Positions 49,563 through 61,605 of a stretch of 64,000 bases of DNA are shown here, piece after piece. The stretch comes from Cololabis saira (lineage: Eukaryota > Chordata > Actinopteri > Beloniformes > Belonidae), in contig NC_084597.1 in assembly GCF_033807715.1 (NCBI RefSeq), positions 5,226,666 through 5,290,665 of the forward strand, written 5' to 3'. A program made the position numbers and the translations under genes. The notes beneath the pieces are model-generated. The model was not told the DNA's origin. It did not search any database and worked only from the letters and a program-made list of their open reading frames with translations. Position 1 is the first letter of the stretch. Every line of letters starts with the position of its first letter.

Positions 49563-49975
49563 ATATATAAATATATATAAATGTCATAGTGACAACATGC
49601 ACAAAAAGGCACTTTTATTTCTTTTAAAATATTGTAGTTGCATTACGTACAAAAAGTGCCGTTTAATTTTGCGTTTTGAAATGAGTTACATCATTCACAT
49701 AAGTGCAGTAACTTCTTTGTTGTCTCCGTGACCGTTTGGCACAAAATGTGCATTTTCTGCTTTGAAATGACAATTTTACGTTTGTGCCACTCACTGTTTG
49801 ATAAATACAGTTTCGGTAAATTTGACTTAGTTGTGATTTCCCCTAAGTTTAAAATGATCAGATATATTAATGCAGTATGAACAAGAATGTTTTAATGTAG
49901 ACATATAGAATCATCATACTGGTGTGTTTGTATGCAGCAAATTGTTAATTCAAGGCAAAATATCGAGATATATTA
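49563..49975. other. Unassigned DNA
   Basis: Nothing recognised, except that the last 30 bp and 50637-50690 look like one ATATCG-rich repeat split by hATm-B copy 3. Confidence 0.4.
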
Positions 49976-50636
49976 TAGGGCTGGGCGATATGGAACAAAA
50001 GTCATATCTGGATATTTTCTAGCTGAATGGCGATACTCGATATATATCGATATTTTTTCTGTGCCATAATTGGGGTTTCCCCCAAAGCATTATAGCATAG
50101 CATCTCTGTTAGCATCTCTGTTAGCATCTCTGTTAGCTTCATTTTTTTCTGAGGCAAACCCTTAAAAAAACAGTCAGTTTTAATACAAAGCCTCGTGCCA
50201 AATGTCACACAGGTTCCTTTATTAACAGAGGTCTGCACAATATCAAAATGTATAAAAGAAATGAAATAAAAATAAACTGCCTGCATATATAGAATGAAAA
50301 TGCTTCTTGAATAAAATAAAACAAATATCCCTTTCCTGCATAACAATTAAATTAAAATACACTGTGCAATTAATACAATGTAGACAGTAACAGGCAGACT
50401 TTTCCACTGAGGTTGACAGTTGTGCAAATAACAAAACATTTGTGCAAATCTCAAATAAAACATTCAAATCAATTTGTCACAAAATAAGCTATATCAAAAT
50501 CATAAAAAAAATAAAAATATATATATATATATAAATATTATTTTTTTTAATCGATATAAACGATATTGTCTCGTACCATATTGCGTTTGAAAATATATCG
50601 ATATATATTAAAATCTCAATATATCGCCCAGCCCTA
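49976..50636 (-). mobile_element. hATm-B copy 3
   Basis: Reverse of copies 1 and 2: starts TAGGGCTGGGCGATATGG, ends CAATATATCGCCCAGCCCTA. It has three GCATCTCTGTTA 12-mers near 50099-50135. Flanks ATATATTA/ATATATAT are only partly alike. Confidence 0.85.
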
Positions 50637-50695
50637 ATATATATTGTGTATCGCGACATGGCCTAAAAATATCGTGGCATTTATAAAAGACCATG

Positions 50696-51663
<968 letters not shown>

Positions 51664-51995
51664 TAGGAATGGGTGATATTTTACCGTTCACGATATGCCG
51701 TCAAAGAAATTCCCCACAGTAAGAATTTGTATCTCGCGGTAAAAACAATAAATTCCCATTGATGACGTTTTTGTGTAAAACTGATTTATGGTTCTGTGTT
51801 AAATCCACGCACAACGTACGTGAAGGAAGGAAGGAAGGAAGGAAGGAAGGAAGGAAGGAAGGAAGGAAGGAAGGAAGGAAGGAAGGAAGGAAGGAAGGAA
51901 GGAAGGAAGGAAGGAAGGAAAGAAGGAAGGAAGGAAGGAAGGAAGGAAGGAAGGAAGGAAGGAAGGCAGGGAGAAAAGAGGAAGGGAAGAAGGAA

Positions 51996-51998
<3 letters not shown>
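51664..51998 (-). mobile_element. hATm-A copy 8, half element
   Basis: Reverse orientation: begins TAGGAATGGGTGATATTTTA, then ACGTACGT and a GGAA array to 51998. The GAAA array and the other terminus are missing. A (TA)n tract at 51999-52034 and the inverted 115-bp repeat stand in their place. Confidence 0.85.
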
Positions 51999-52033
<35 letters not shown>

Positions 52034-52039
<6 letters not shown>

Positions 52040-52146
52040 GTTTGTGCAGGATGTCAAACTGGTAATTTCAAAATCAGTAAAACAAAAATAGCTGCATAAT
52101 AGGAATTCAAATGGTGAAAAAAAGTGTATTTATAAAAGGACCCTCC
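52034..52146. repeat. 115-bp inverted repeat, arm 2
   Basis: Inverted partner of 47793-47907. Confidence 0.9.
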
Positions 52147-52392
52147 ACGCACTTTATCTATTTTTATTGCCCGTCATTTGCACCGACGGGCAAGGACAAA
52201 AAATAAATGATTCCATCAAAATTCCAAAATTTTTGTGGTTGGCTGACACACGGCATATTTCAAATATGCTGGTAAATAATCACACGCCAAATAATCAGAA
52301 ATATGATATTTGTGATTGGTTTTCATTCCTCGTTTCAGGAAAAAAAGAAAAAAGCGTCAAAAATGTTGAAGTAACGTTTTTTTTTATGTTAT

Positions 52393-52736
52393 AAAGGAGC
52401 TTGAGGCTCCTTTTAAGAAATGAGACTCTCTAGCGCCACCCTTCACCACGACGGCCGTTGGGGGTACTGCAGCCAACAGTGAAGCCGGCACGGGAGAACG
52501 GGGAGAACGTGCATGCAGCGTCATGTGACGTCACATCCACAGGACAGCGCGGGAAATTCGGGACCGAATTGCAGCACATTTTGCAGCACACAGCCTGTTC
52601 AAGGCAAAGGAGAGAAACACTAGAGGAAACATTCTTTTGGGTTTGGAACGCTTCATCTGACATTATTACTAGAAAACTTAAAACGTATACGGATTTTTTT
52701 CATAAATCCTGCCACAATCCGGCCTCAAGCTCCTTT
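52393..52736. mobile_element. MITE with AAAGGAGCTTGAGGC ends
   Basis: Left AAAGGAGCTTGAGGCTCC, right GGCCTCAAGCTCCTTT. The flanks TTATAA and TTAAG hint at a TTAA-type target, as for 44098. The GC-rich middle includes GTCATGTGACGTCACATCC. The 114-codon frame across it has no domain. Confidence 0.65.
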
Positions 52737-53503
52737 AAGTGTTTTGCTTTGATGAAAAAAATGCTTCAGAAGTTTTTTTCCATTTCAATGCACACATTGT
52801 AAGAGACATTTTGAGACATTTTACTCATCTTTTACTCTTTTTTCATTTATGTGCCCAATGTTCTGAAAATTCAAAGACAGACTTGTTAACTGTTCAGCTG
52901 CTGATGAATTTAACTGTAAATTTATTCTAATTTGAAACAAAACAAATTCTTATGATTTTGAAAGTTTTTTCAACATTTACAAATGATTCTGTGACAATCC
53001 TTGGTCCGGACTGGCCTTTATTTACACCATTTAAATAAATCATTTGCTATAGGCCTACACAGTGTCAAGTGTTTCTAATTTCTACACCGTACAGGCGTTA
53101 AAAAATGTAATGCGTGTTCAGGGATGAAGAAGCTGGTGGTGGGAGGAGAACAAGCCATGAAGGTTGGGGTCGTAGTAGCAGCAAGAACTTTAATCTACTT
53201 TCACCCCTGGTCATCACACTACAGGTCACCGATTGGTCGGGGGGTTGGAGTCAGACTCTGAGTCAGGATGTGACGTCAGAGAAAGAGACTCTGACGGAGA
53301 TTCTTGTTGATTTTATTTGACCAGCAACGGCAGCAGAAGTCTGTTTCTGATCCAACTCTGAGGGTCAGATGTTCATAAACCTGGTGCTGAGGAGAGAATT
53401 AAAAAGGGATCTAGACGGACGATAAGGAACGACCAGATCTACCAGGAGCTCTGTCACTTCATAGCTGCTTGCGGATACCAACGCACTTTTCAGCAGCGCC
53501 GAG
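52737..53503. other. Unassigned DNA
   Basis: Nothing recognised. 53225-53250 has a GATTGGTCGGGGGG word like the units at 61352. Confidence 0.4.
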
Positions 53504-53689
53504 TAGGGATGGGCGGTATGGACTAAAAAATGTATCACGATAATTTCTGGCATTTATCCCGATAACGATGAAAATGACGATTAAAAAAATACCAATTCAA
53601 CTCCACCTTTGTAACTATAAATCTATCTCGCTCTCAGATCCACCATGTTTGTTACACAAAAACCTCATCAACGGGAATTTATGCTTTTT

Positions 53690-53781
<92 letters not shown>

Positions 53782-54002
53782 GCTCATATCTATATCTATA
53801 TCTTTCTTTCTGGCTCCTTCCTTCCTTCCTTCCTTCCTTCCTTCCTTCCTTCCTTCCTTCCTTCCTTCCTTCCTTCCATAAATCAGTTTTACACAAAAAC
53901 GTCACCATCAGGAATTTATCATTTTTACCGTGAGATACAAATTCTTACCGTGGGGAATTTTTTGACGGTTTATCGTGAACGGTAAAATATCTCCCATTCC
54001 TA
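53504..54002 (+). mobile_element. hATm-A copy 9
   Basis: Starts TAGGGATGGGCGGTATGG, ends ATATCTCCCATTCCTA. Target duplications GCGCCGAG (53496-53503) and GCGCTGAG (54003-54010) differ at one base. CTTT array 53689-53780, a TATCTATATCTATATC stretch, a second short CTTT run, GGCTCC, then a CCTT array to 53877 joined directly to CATAAATCAG. Confidence 0.92.
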
Positions 54003-54159
54003 GCGCTGAGACAAACTAAAAAAATTAAAAAGCGTTGCCGCTTGAAGCTTTTCTCTCTCTCATGTTTTAACTTGATATCAAACACAAGCCACAGACCAGC
54101 AGCACATCTATCATCTCCTCCAGGTTCTACATCTTTAGTGTTGTTGTCTTCTTCATTTA

Positions 54160-54292
54160 GATACACAATCAAATACGCCACAGCAGCTTCTCCAACCTCC
54201 TACTTCTGCTCCAGGTGCTGGATTGTAGTGGAAAAGAAACCAGGCCGAGTGGAGATGAGTAGAGCCGAGTAGGTGCTAGAGGAAAAGTGCCA
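54160..54292 (-). repeat. End fragment of a hAT-like repeat (GGCACTTTTCC)
   Basis: In reverse it begins TGGCACTTTTCCTCTAGCAC, then CTACTCGGCTCTACTC and TTTTCCACTACAATCCAGCA. I recall this wording as the end of an abundant teleost element. The opposite end was not located. Confidence 0.45.
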
Positions 54293-54485
54293 CATCTTTC
54301 TGCATAGCACGCACAACAACTGACGTATCTAACTATCTAACTAGGTGCGCTTGTTTTAACTCTCTGTGAGTGAGAGACTAGAGAGCGTGAAAAGCCTGGA
54401 TTTAAATGTCCGCGACTAAAAGTAAATGCGGAGCTCCGCCATTGTTTAGAAGCGGTGGCTGTTTGAACAACGAGGGACAGTTAAG

Positions 54486-54840
54486 ATGAGTTTTTGCATC
54501 AACATTTACCCTCATAAAAGGATCAGTTCCAACAGCACGGACCCGGCAACTGCACACGAGTCAGCGGTAAGTGACGTTATTGTATTTATGTTATTTATAT
54601 TTGTCTACAAGTATTTAGCTTAGCTCCGGAGCACCCGGGCCCCGTACCGTAATACATTTTTTTTTCTGTTTATGGTTTCAGATCTTCCAAGCACTTGAAG
54701 CTTCAACGACACCTTCAGAAGACGCACGGTCCTTCCTTGAGCCAGCAATAGTGCATAAATGTTATTTATATACAACTTATGTTATTTTTTTAACAATAAA
54801 GTTGCCATTTGTGAAAATTCAGTGTTGTGATTTCTTGTAA
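54486..54840 (+). other. Possible two-exon mini-transcript, or relic of a zinc-finger transposase gene
   Basis: ATG at 54486 in AAGATGAG context opens 27 codons (MSFCINIYPHKRISSNSTDP...) to a good donor GTAAGT at 54567. A T-rich stretch and TTTCAG end at 54681, and AATAAAG follows at 54793. Exon 2 in frame with exon 1 stays open to a TAA near 54840, with no known motif. The other exon-2 frame reads HLKLQRHLQKTHG, reminiscent of the second half of a BED or hAT-type zinc finger, and stops soon after. Which frame, if any, was used is unknown. Splice signals are seen; function is not. Confidence 0.2.
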
Positions 54841-54952
54841 CATATGAAATGATTAGCAATCGGAGTAAATAACTGGTGTCCCTGTTTAGAATTCAATTAA
54901 ATCTTCCTGCGTGAATTAGTGTGAAGACGAGGTGACCCGGTCAGGTAACTAA

Positions 54953-55041
54953 AGGTTGATTTATGGTTCCGCGTTACACCAATGCAGAGCCTACGGCGTA
55001 GGGTACGCGTCGATTTAACGCAGAACCGTAAATCAGGCTTT
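54953..55041. repeat. PAL foldback hairpin, copy 5, loop-shortened
   Basis: Arms GGTTGATTTATGGTTCCGCG and GCAGAACCGTAAATCAGGC. Most of the inner right arm is deleted, so only the outer stem remains. Confidence 0.75.
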
Positions 55042-56467
55042 AAGATCCGTTTACACCGTGTCATAACTGCCGACTATCACGTCGAGCTGCGTGACATCGG
55101 ACGCTCTCTGTCCACACTGAAACTGTTAAACTCACGGCCAGTTAGGACAGTCTAATACAAAATAAAGCAATGGAATTGATTTTTGTCACAGAAGCTCCCT
55201 GGCATGGGACATGCAGCCGCTGCTCTTCTGCCCGGAGGTTTATTCTCCTCCCCTGCTACACGTCATTCAAGCAGCCAATCAGCACAGAGCCTCATTATCA
55301 TACCCCCCCCTTCCCTTAAAATGAAGCACAGAAAAAGGCTTTAGAAGCGGTAAAACTAGAGACATGGCCCACAGGCTGAATTTCTGTTTTATGTAGAAAA
55401 ACAAGCTTTAGATTGTTTTTAAGATATTCAAGGCCTGTTTAAAATATACATTAAATGCCATAATAGGTCACCTTTAAGGTGGACCTACGAGTGAAGAATA
55501 ATTATAATAAAGAATGTGGGGTGGTGAAAGCAGCATCTTGTGAGCCCCCTCACATGCTTTCATGGAGCACAGATTGCAAGCAAAAATGTTAAGATATCTG
55601 ATTAAACGTACAGTAGCTTCACATATCAATGTGTAACAGTCTCTTCCAGCATCACTTTTAAACTGTCCCCGTATGTGTGAGGAAACTGATTCCCTAGCCA
55701 TCAAGACCTTCCCCATATTTACTCAGTTACCTAGTTTACGGTTCAGTGCTTAGCAGGTCCAATGTTTCTCTTCTTTTTCCTGCAACATATGGAAGCAGTG
55801 ACTTTCAGAGAGCAAAGAGACCGGCTGGGAATTCTCTGTGCTTCATTACCATAACACTCCTCTCACATCACACCGTAGGAAGTCCTCTGATCTACTATTA
55901 ATATGAGAATAATCATTTATTAAACCTACATGCACAGTACCTTAACCAACGTTTTACTTGCCACATGTGAACTCTTGCGAGTGAAACATTCACCCAAGAA
56001 TTTCCGTGCTGGAAACTTAATAAATGATGTTGGCTGTGAGGGAGTTCTTGCCACGTACAGTTAACATTAACGATGCATCAACACGCTGATATAAGAGCCG
56101 ACCAGTATTACATACACGCCAATGTGCACTTACACAACTGTGCAGTGGAATAACTAGCTATAAATTTTACAAAGAGGTGCAAGGAATAGAGGTTCTGGAA
56201 TTAAACTACAAAAAAAAAGAGCAAAACACCAGTAATAGCTGAACGTCATTGTCATTGAAACCCGAGCTCAAATGTGTCAGACAGAGAGAGAATGATATAT
56301 TTATTTTATAAGATACCTCAGACACTGCCTTTAGACTACACAGATCAAATTATATTACTGTCGGGAACATGGGAGGAAACTGTGAGGCAAATTAAGTTTA
56401 GGGTTGTGTGTGTAATTGTCGACCAGTGCAGACCAAATCAAAAAAAGAAAAAGAAAAAAAACAGAAA
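55042..56467. other. Unassigned DNA with a repeat fragment
   Basis: 55180-55475 ends TGCCATAATAGGTCACCTTT, a dispersed-repeat end also seen at 12109. The remainder to 56467 is featureless until an A-rich stretch (56440-56467) just before RC-A. Confidence 0.4.
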
Positions 56468-58257
56468 TTAAAGCTGCAAGCAGCGATGAACGGGCCCTCG
56501 CACTCACGTCCACCGCCCCCCATAAGCATATCAGAGATGACACCACCCACGACTTCCTATGTCAAACCATTCAAAAGTTATAGCAGAAAAAAGGGACAAC
56601 CAATCAGAAGAAGGGGCGGGGCTAATTCAGGCCAATGAAGGTCAAGGAGTCCATACAGAGTCTGATGACACCACCCACGACTCTCTATGTCAAAACATTC
56701 AAAAGTTATAGCGGGAAATAGGGACAACCAATCAGAAAAAGGGGCGGGGCAAATTTTCACCAATTATGGTAAAGGACTCAATACCGAGTCCCATGACACC
56801 ACCCACGACTCTTTATGTCAAACCATTCAAAAGTTATGGCAGAGAATAGTATTCTAGGGGGCGCTGTTGAGCCGTTAGGCCACGCCCATTAATGCAAACC
56901 ATGAAATATCAAATGTATCGCCAGGCCTGGCTTGCATGCAAAATTTGGTCAAATATGGACCAATCAGATGAAGGGGGGGCGCGCCTTTTGGCGTCTAGCG
57001 CCGCCACGGTAACACTTTTGAAAGAGAAAAGTAATGCGCGTAGTCGCAAGATGAAGACGCACATTTTGACGTATAACACACCTGGGTGCACATTACGGTT
57101 CAGGCCGTATTAATTGCCGAAGGAATGGCATAAATTGCGCCAAAATTACACAATTAATTCAAAATGGCCGACTTCCTGTTCGGTTTCGGCCATGGCTCCA
57201 AGAGACTTTTCTTTAAGTTGTGCCATGATACAGATGTGTAGCGATTTTCGTGCATGTACGTCAAACCGTATTGTGGGGCTTGAGGCACAAAGTTTTCCGG
57301 GGGGCGCTGTTGAGCCATTTTGCCACGCCCATTAATGCAAACCATGAAATATCAAATTTATCGCCAGGCCTGGCTTGCATGCAAAATTTGGTGCCTTTTG
57401 GGGAACTATCAAATATGGACCAATCAGATGAAGGGGGGGGGTGCGCTTGTTGGCGTCTAGCGCCGCCACGGTAACACTTTTGAAAGAGAAAAGTAATGCG
57501 TGTAGTCGCAGGATAGAGACGCACATTTTGATGTATAACACACCTGGGTGCACATTACGGTTCGGGCCGTATTAATTCTCGAAGGAAGGCTCATATTGCT
57601 CCAAAATTACGCGATTAATTCAGAATGTTCAAAATGGCCGACTTCCTGTTCGGTTTCGGCCATGGCGCCAAGAGACTTTTCTTTTAGTTGCGACATGATA
57701 CAGGTGTGTACCGATTTTCGTTCATGTACGTCAAACCGTATTATGGGGCTTGAGGCGCAAAGTTTTTTCTGTCTGAACCAACCAGATGAAGGGTGGGCGC
57801 ACTTTTTGGCGTCTAGCGTCGCCACGGTAACGCTTTTGAAAGAGAAAAGTAATGCGCGTAGTCGCAGGATGGAGACGCACATTTTGATGTATAACACACC
57901 TGGGTGCACGTTACGGTTCGGGCCGTATTAACTCCCGAAGGAATGGCATAAATTGCGCCAAAGTGACACGATTAATTCAAAATGGCCGACATCCTGTTCG
58001 GTTTCGGCCATGTCGCCAAGAGACTTTTCTTTAGGTTGTGTACTGATACAGGTGTGTACTGATTTTCGTGCATGTACGTCAAACCGTATTGTGGGGCTTG
58101 AGGCACAAAGTTTTCCGGGGGGCGCTATTGAGCCATTTTGCCACGCCCATTAATGTAAACCATTAAATATCGAATTTTTCGCCAGGCCTGACTTGCATGC
58201 AAAATTTGGTGACTTTTTGGGCACGTTTAGTGGGGCAAAAAGGCCCTCCTTTCGTCA

Positions 58258-58298
<41 letters not shown>

Positions 58299-58351
58299 AA
58301 AATTCCTACAGATACAATAGGGCCTTCGCACTGCAAGTGCTCGGGCCCTAA
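56468..58351 (+). mobile_element. RC-A element, complete copy
   Basis: Begins TTAAAGCTGCAAGCAGCGAT, where GCTGC-AA-GCAGC is a small palindrome, then GGGCCCTCGCAC. CCAAT plus GC-box modules lie at 56599-56622 and 56728-56750. Three larger modules with GTTTCGGCCATG stand at 57183, 57654 and 58003. A short GAAA array (58260-58298) precedes the 3' hairpin AGGGCC/GCACT/AGTGC/GGGCCCT and the CTAA end. No TSD is seen. Confidence 0.85.
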
Positions 58352-58635
58352 AAAAGGATTGAAATACAACTATTGTTGTCACAGAGCCAGTGAAGACCAA
58401 GGCAGTGTCAGGCGAGATAAATTAGTGTTGTTACTTCTGTGTTGGGAGAGTTATCATATTTTAATGCCTAATAACCGAGTGTCCTGCCTCTACAAAATGA
58501 ATTAGTTTAATTTAGCATCACTTTTCCATTCAGTATCTACACACGTGGACAAAATTGTTGGTACCCCTCAGTTAAAGAAGGAAAAACCCACAATTCTCAC
58601 TGAAATCACTTGAAACTTACAAAAGTAACAATAAA

Positions 58636-60059
58636 TTAAAGCTGCAAGCAGCGATGAACGGGCCCTCGCACTCACGGTCACAGCCCCCATAAGCATATCA
58701 GAAATGACACCACCCACAACTTCCTATGTGAAACCATTCAAAAGTTATAGCAGAAAATCGGGACAACCAATCAGAAGAAGGGGCGGGGCTAATTCAGGCC
58801 AATGAAGGTCAAGGGCTCCATAAAGAATCTGATGACACCACCCACGACTCTCTATGTCAAACCATTCCAAAGTTATAGCAGAAAATCGGGACAACCAATC
58901 AGAAGAAGGGGCGGGGCTAATTAAGGCCAACGAAGCTTAAGGACTCATTACAGAGTCCCATGACACCACCCACGACTTCCTATGTCAAACCATTCAAAAG
59001 TTATGGCAGATAAAAGTATTCTAGAGGGCGCTGTTGAGCCGTTAGGCCACGCCCATTAATCCAAACCATGAAACATCAAATTTATCGCCAGGCCTGGCTT
59101 GCATGCAAAATATGGTGACTTTTGGGGAACTATCAAATATGGACCAATCAGATGAAGGGGGGCCGCGCCTTTTGGCGTCTAGCGTCGCCACGGTAACACT
59201 TTTGAAAGAGAAAAGTAATGCGTGTAGTCGCAGGATAGAGACGCACATTTTGATGTATAACACACCTGGGTTCACGATACGGTTCGGGCCGTATTAATTC
59301 TCGAAGGAATGGCATATATTGCTCCAAAATTACGCGATTAATTCAGAATGTTCAAAATGGCCGACTTCCTGTTCGGTTTCGGCCATGGCGCCAAGAGACT
59401 TTTCTTTTAGTTGCGACATGATACAGGTGTGTACCGATTTTCGTTCATGTACGTCAAACCGTATTGTGGGGCTTGAGGCACAAAGTTTTTTCTATCTGAA
59501 CCAATCAGATGAAGGGTGGGCGCACTTTTTGGCGTCTAGCGTCGCCACGGTAACGCTTTTGAAAGAGAAAAGTAATGCGTGGTGTCGGAGGATGGAGACG
59601 CACATTTTTATGTATAACACACCTGGGTGCACGTTACGGTTCGGGCCGTATTAACTGCCGAAGGAAGGCATCAATTTCGCCAAAATGACGCGATTAATTC
59701 AAAATGGCCGACTTCCTGTTCGGTTTCTCGACATGACGCCCAGAGACTTTTCTTTAAGTTGTGTACTGATACAGGTGTGTACAGATTTTCGTGCATGTAC
59801 GACAAACCGCATTGTGGGGCTTGAGGCACAAAGTTTTCTAGGGGGCGCTGTTGAGCCGTTAGGCCACGCCCATTAATGCAAACCATTAAATATCAAATTT
59901 TTCGCCAGACCTGGCTTGCATGCAAAATTTGGTGACTTTTTGGGCACGTTTAGGGGGGCAAAAAGGCCTTCCTTTTGTCAGAACAATAAGAAGAAGAAGA
60001 AGAAGAATAATTCCTGCAATTACAATAGGGCCTTCGCACTGCAAGTGCTCGGGCCCTAA
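58636..60059 (+). mobile_element. RC-A element, array member 1
   Basis: Complete, from TTAAAGCTGCAAGCAGC to the hairpin and GGGCCCTAA. It is joined without any spacer to the next copy at 60060. CCAAT/GC-box modules lie near 58767 and 58888. An AAG tract sits at 59986-60008, where other copies have GAAA or AATA runs. Confidence 0.9.
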
Positions 60060-61025
60060 TTAAAGCTGCAAGCAGCGATGAACGGGCCCTCGCACTCACG
60101 GCCGCCGCCCCCCATAAGCATATCAGAAATGACACCACCCACGACTTCCTATGTCAAACCATTCAAAAGTTCTAGCAGAAAAAAGGGACAACCAATCACA
60201 AGAAGGGGCGGGGCTAATTCAGGCCAATGAAGGTCAATGACTCCATACAGAGTCTGATGACACCACCCACGACTCTCCATGTCAAACCATTCAAAAGTTA
60301 TAGCAGGAAATAGGGACAACCAATCAAAAGAAGGGGCGGGGCTAATTTTCACCAATTATGGTCAAGGACTCAATACCGAGTCCCATGACACCACCCATGA
60401 CTCTTTATGTCAAACCATTCAAAAGTTATGGCAGAGAAAAGTTTTCCGGGGGGTGCTGTTGAGCCATTTTGCCACGCCCATTAATGCAAACCATGAAATA
60501 TCAAATTTATCACCAGGCCTGGCTTGCATGCAAAATTTGGTGACTTTTGGAGAACTATCAAATATGGACCAATCAGATTAAGGGGGCACGCTTTTTGGCG
60601 TCTAGCATCGCCACAATAACACTTTTGAAAGAGAAAAGTAATGCGCGTAGTCGCAAGATGGAGACGCACATTTTGAGGTATAAGTCACCTGGATGCACGT
60701 TACGGTTCGGGCCATATTAATTGCCGAAGGAATGGCATTAATTGCGCCAAAATTACACAATTAATTCAAAATGGCCGACTTCCTGTTCAATTTCGGCCAT
60801 GGCGCCAAGAGACTTTTCTTTAAGTTGCGACATGATACAGGTGTGTACCGATTTTCGTTCATGTACGTCAAACCGTATTATGGGGCTTGAGGCTCAATGT
60901 TTTTTCCCTCTGAACCAATCAGATGAAGGGTGGGCGCACTTTTTGGTGTCTAGCGTTGCCGCGGTAACGCTTTTAAATGAGAAAAGTAATGTGCGTCGTT
61001 GCAGGACAGGGACGCACATATTGAT
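60060..61025 (+). mobile_element. RC-A element, array member 2, 3' part missing
   Basis: Starts TTAAAGCTGCAAGCAGC directly after the previous CTAA. It has CCAAT/GC-box modules near 60192 and 60319. It stops after ATTGATGTAG and is followed by unrelated DNA. Confidence 0.85.
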
Positions 61026-61058
61026 GTAGAAAAAAAAAAATTGCTGACAAAAAAGTCT

Positions 61059-61130
61059 GGATACTGCGGGAATCGAACTCTGATCTCTGACTCCAAAGAC
61101 GGGAACGCTCTGGCTGAGCTAAGACTCAGC
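61059..61130 (-). pseudogene. tRNA-like relic
   Basis: The minus strand reads TTAGCTCAGCCAGAGCG (A-box and D-arm-like; GCTC pairs GAGC) and AGTTCGATTCC (B-box-like), ending AGTATCC. Overall length is near that of a tRNA. The 5' acceptor strand does not pair with AGTATCC, the T-arm 5' strand is mismatched, and the anticodon loop lacks the expected U33. It is more likely a tRNA pseudogene or a SINE head than a working tRNA. Confidence 0.35.
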
Positions 61131-61351
61131 TTCTCATTTCTATTTGACCTACTGAATTAGGAGAGACCAACATATCGATATTTAGTAATGTAAGTCTGGA
61201 GCTGTTTTTTCTAATTTTTTTAAATATTTGTAAGTTATAAATATTAGTAAAACCCTACTATTTTAATTATTACTTTTTCTGTAACCATTCTGCCAAGGTT
61301 GTAACCGGGCTGAGCTGGGAATATTTCTGACGTCACCACATTACAGGGAGC

Positions 61352-61542
61352 TGATTGGTCGGGGGGCGGGGCCGTCATCACCCTACTCGCCACTGATTGG
61401 TCGGGGGGCGGGGCCGTCATCACCCTACTCGCCACCGATTGGTCGGGGGCGGGGCCGTCATCACCCTCCGCGCCACTGATTGGTCGGGAGGCGGGGCCGT
61501 CATCACCCTACTCGCCATCGATTGGTCGGGGGGCGGGGCCGG
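61352..61542. repeat. 42-bp tandem array with CCAAT-box and GC-box words
   Basis: About 4.5 units, each with GATTGGTCGGGGGGCGGGGC then CGTCATCACCCTACTCGCCA. Starts at 61352, 61394, 61436, 61477 (41-bp unit) and 61519. ATTGG is the reverse of CCAAT, and GGGGCGGGG is a GC box. Binding by NF-Y or Sp1-type factors is inference. Confidence 0.85.
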
Positions 61543-61605
61543 CAGACGTTTGAATCAGGAAGCGGGAGTCAGCGCGAGAGCGACTGGCGGCTCGTGGCGA
61601 TTTTA

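Larger units (their letters stand above)
61026..61605. other. Non-RC-A spacer inside the array
   Basis: Contains a tRNA-like relic (61059-61130) and a 42-bp GC-rich tandem array (61352-61542). RC-A text stops at its left edge and resumes in mid-element at its right edge. Confidence 0.7.

Noticed and set aside
61059..61130. Functional tRNA gene
   Set aside because: A- and B-box-like words are present, but the acceptor stem does not pair and the anticodon and T arms are faulty. Kept only as a tRNA-like relic.
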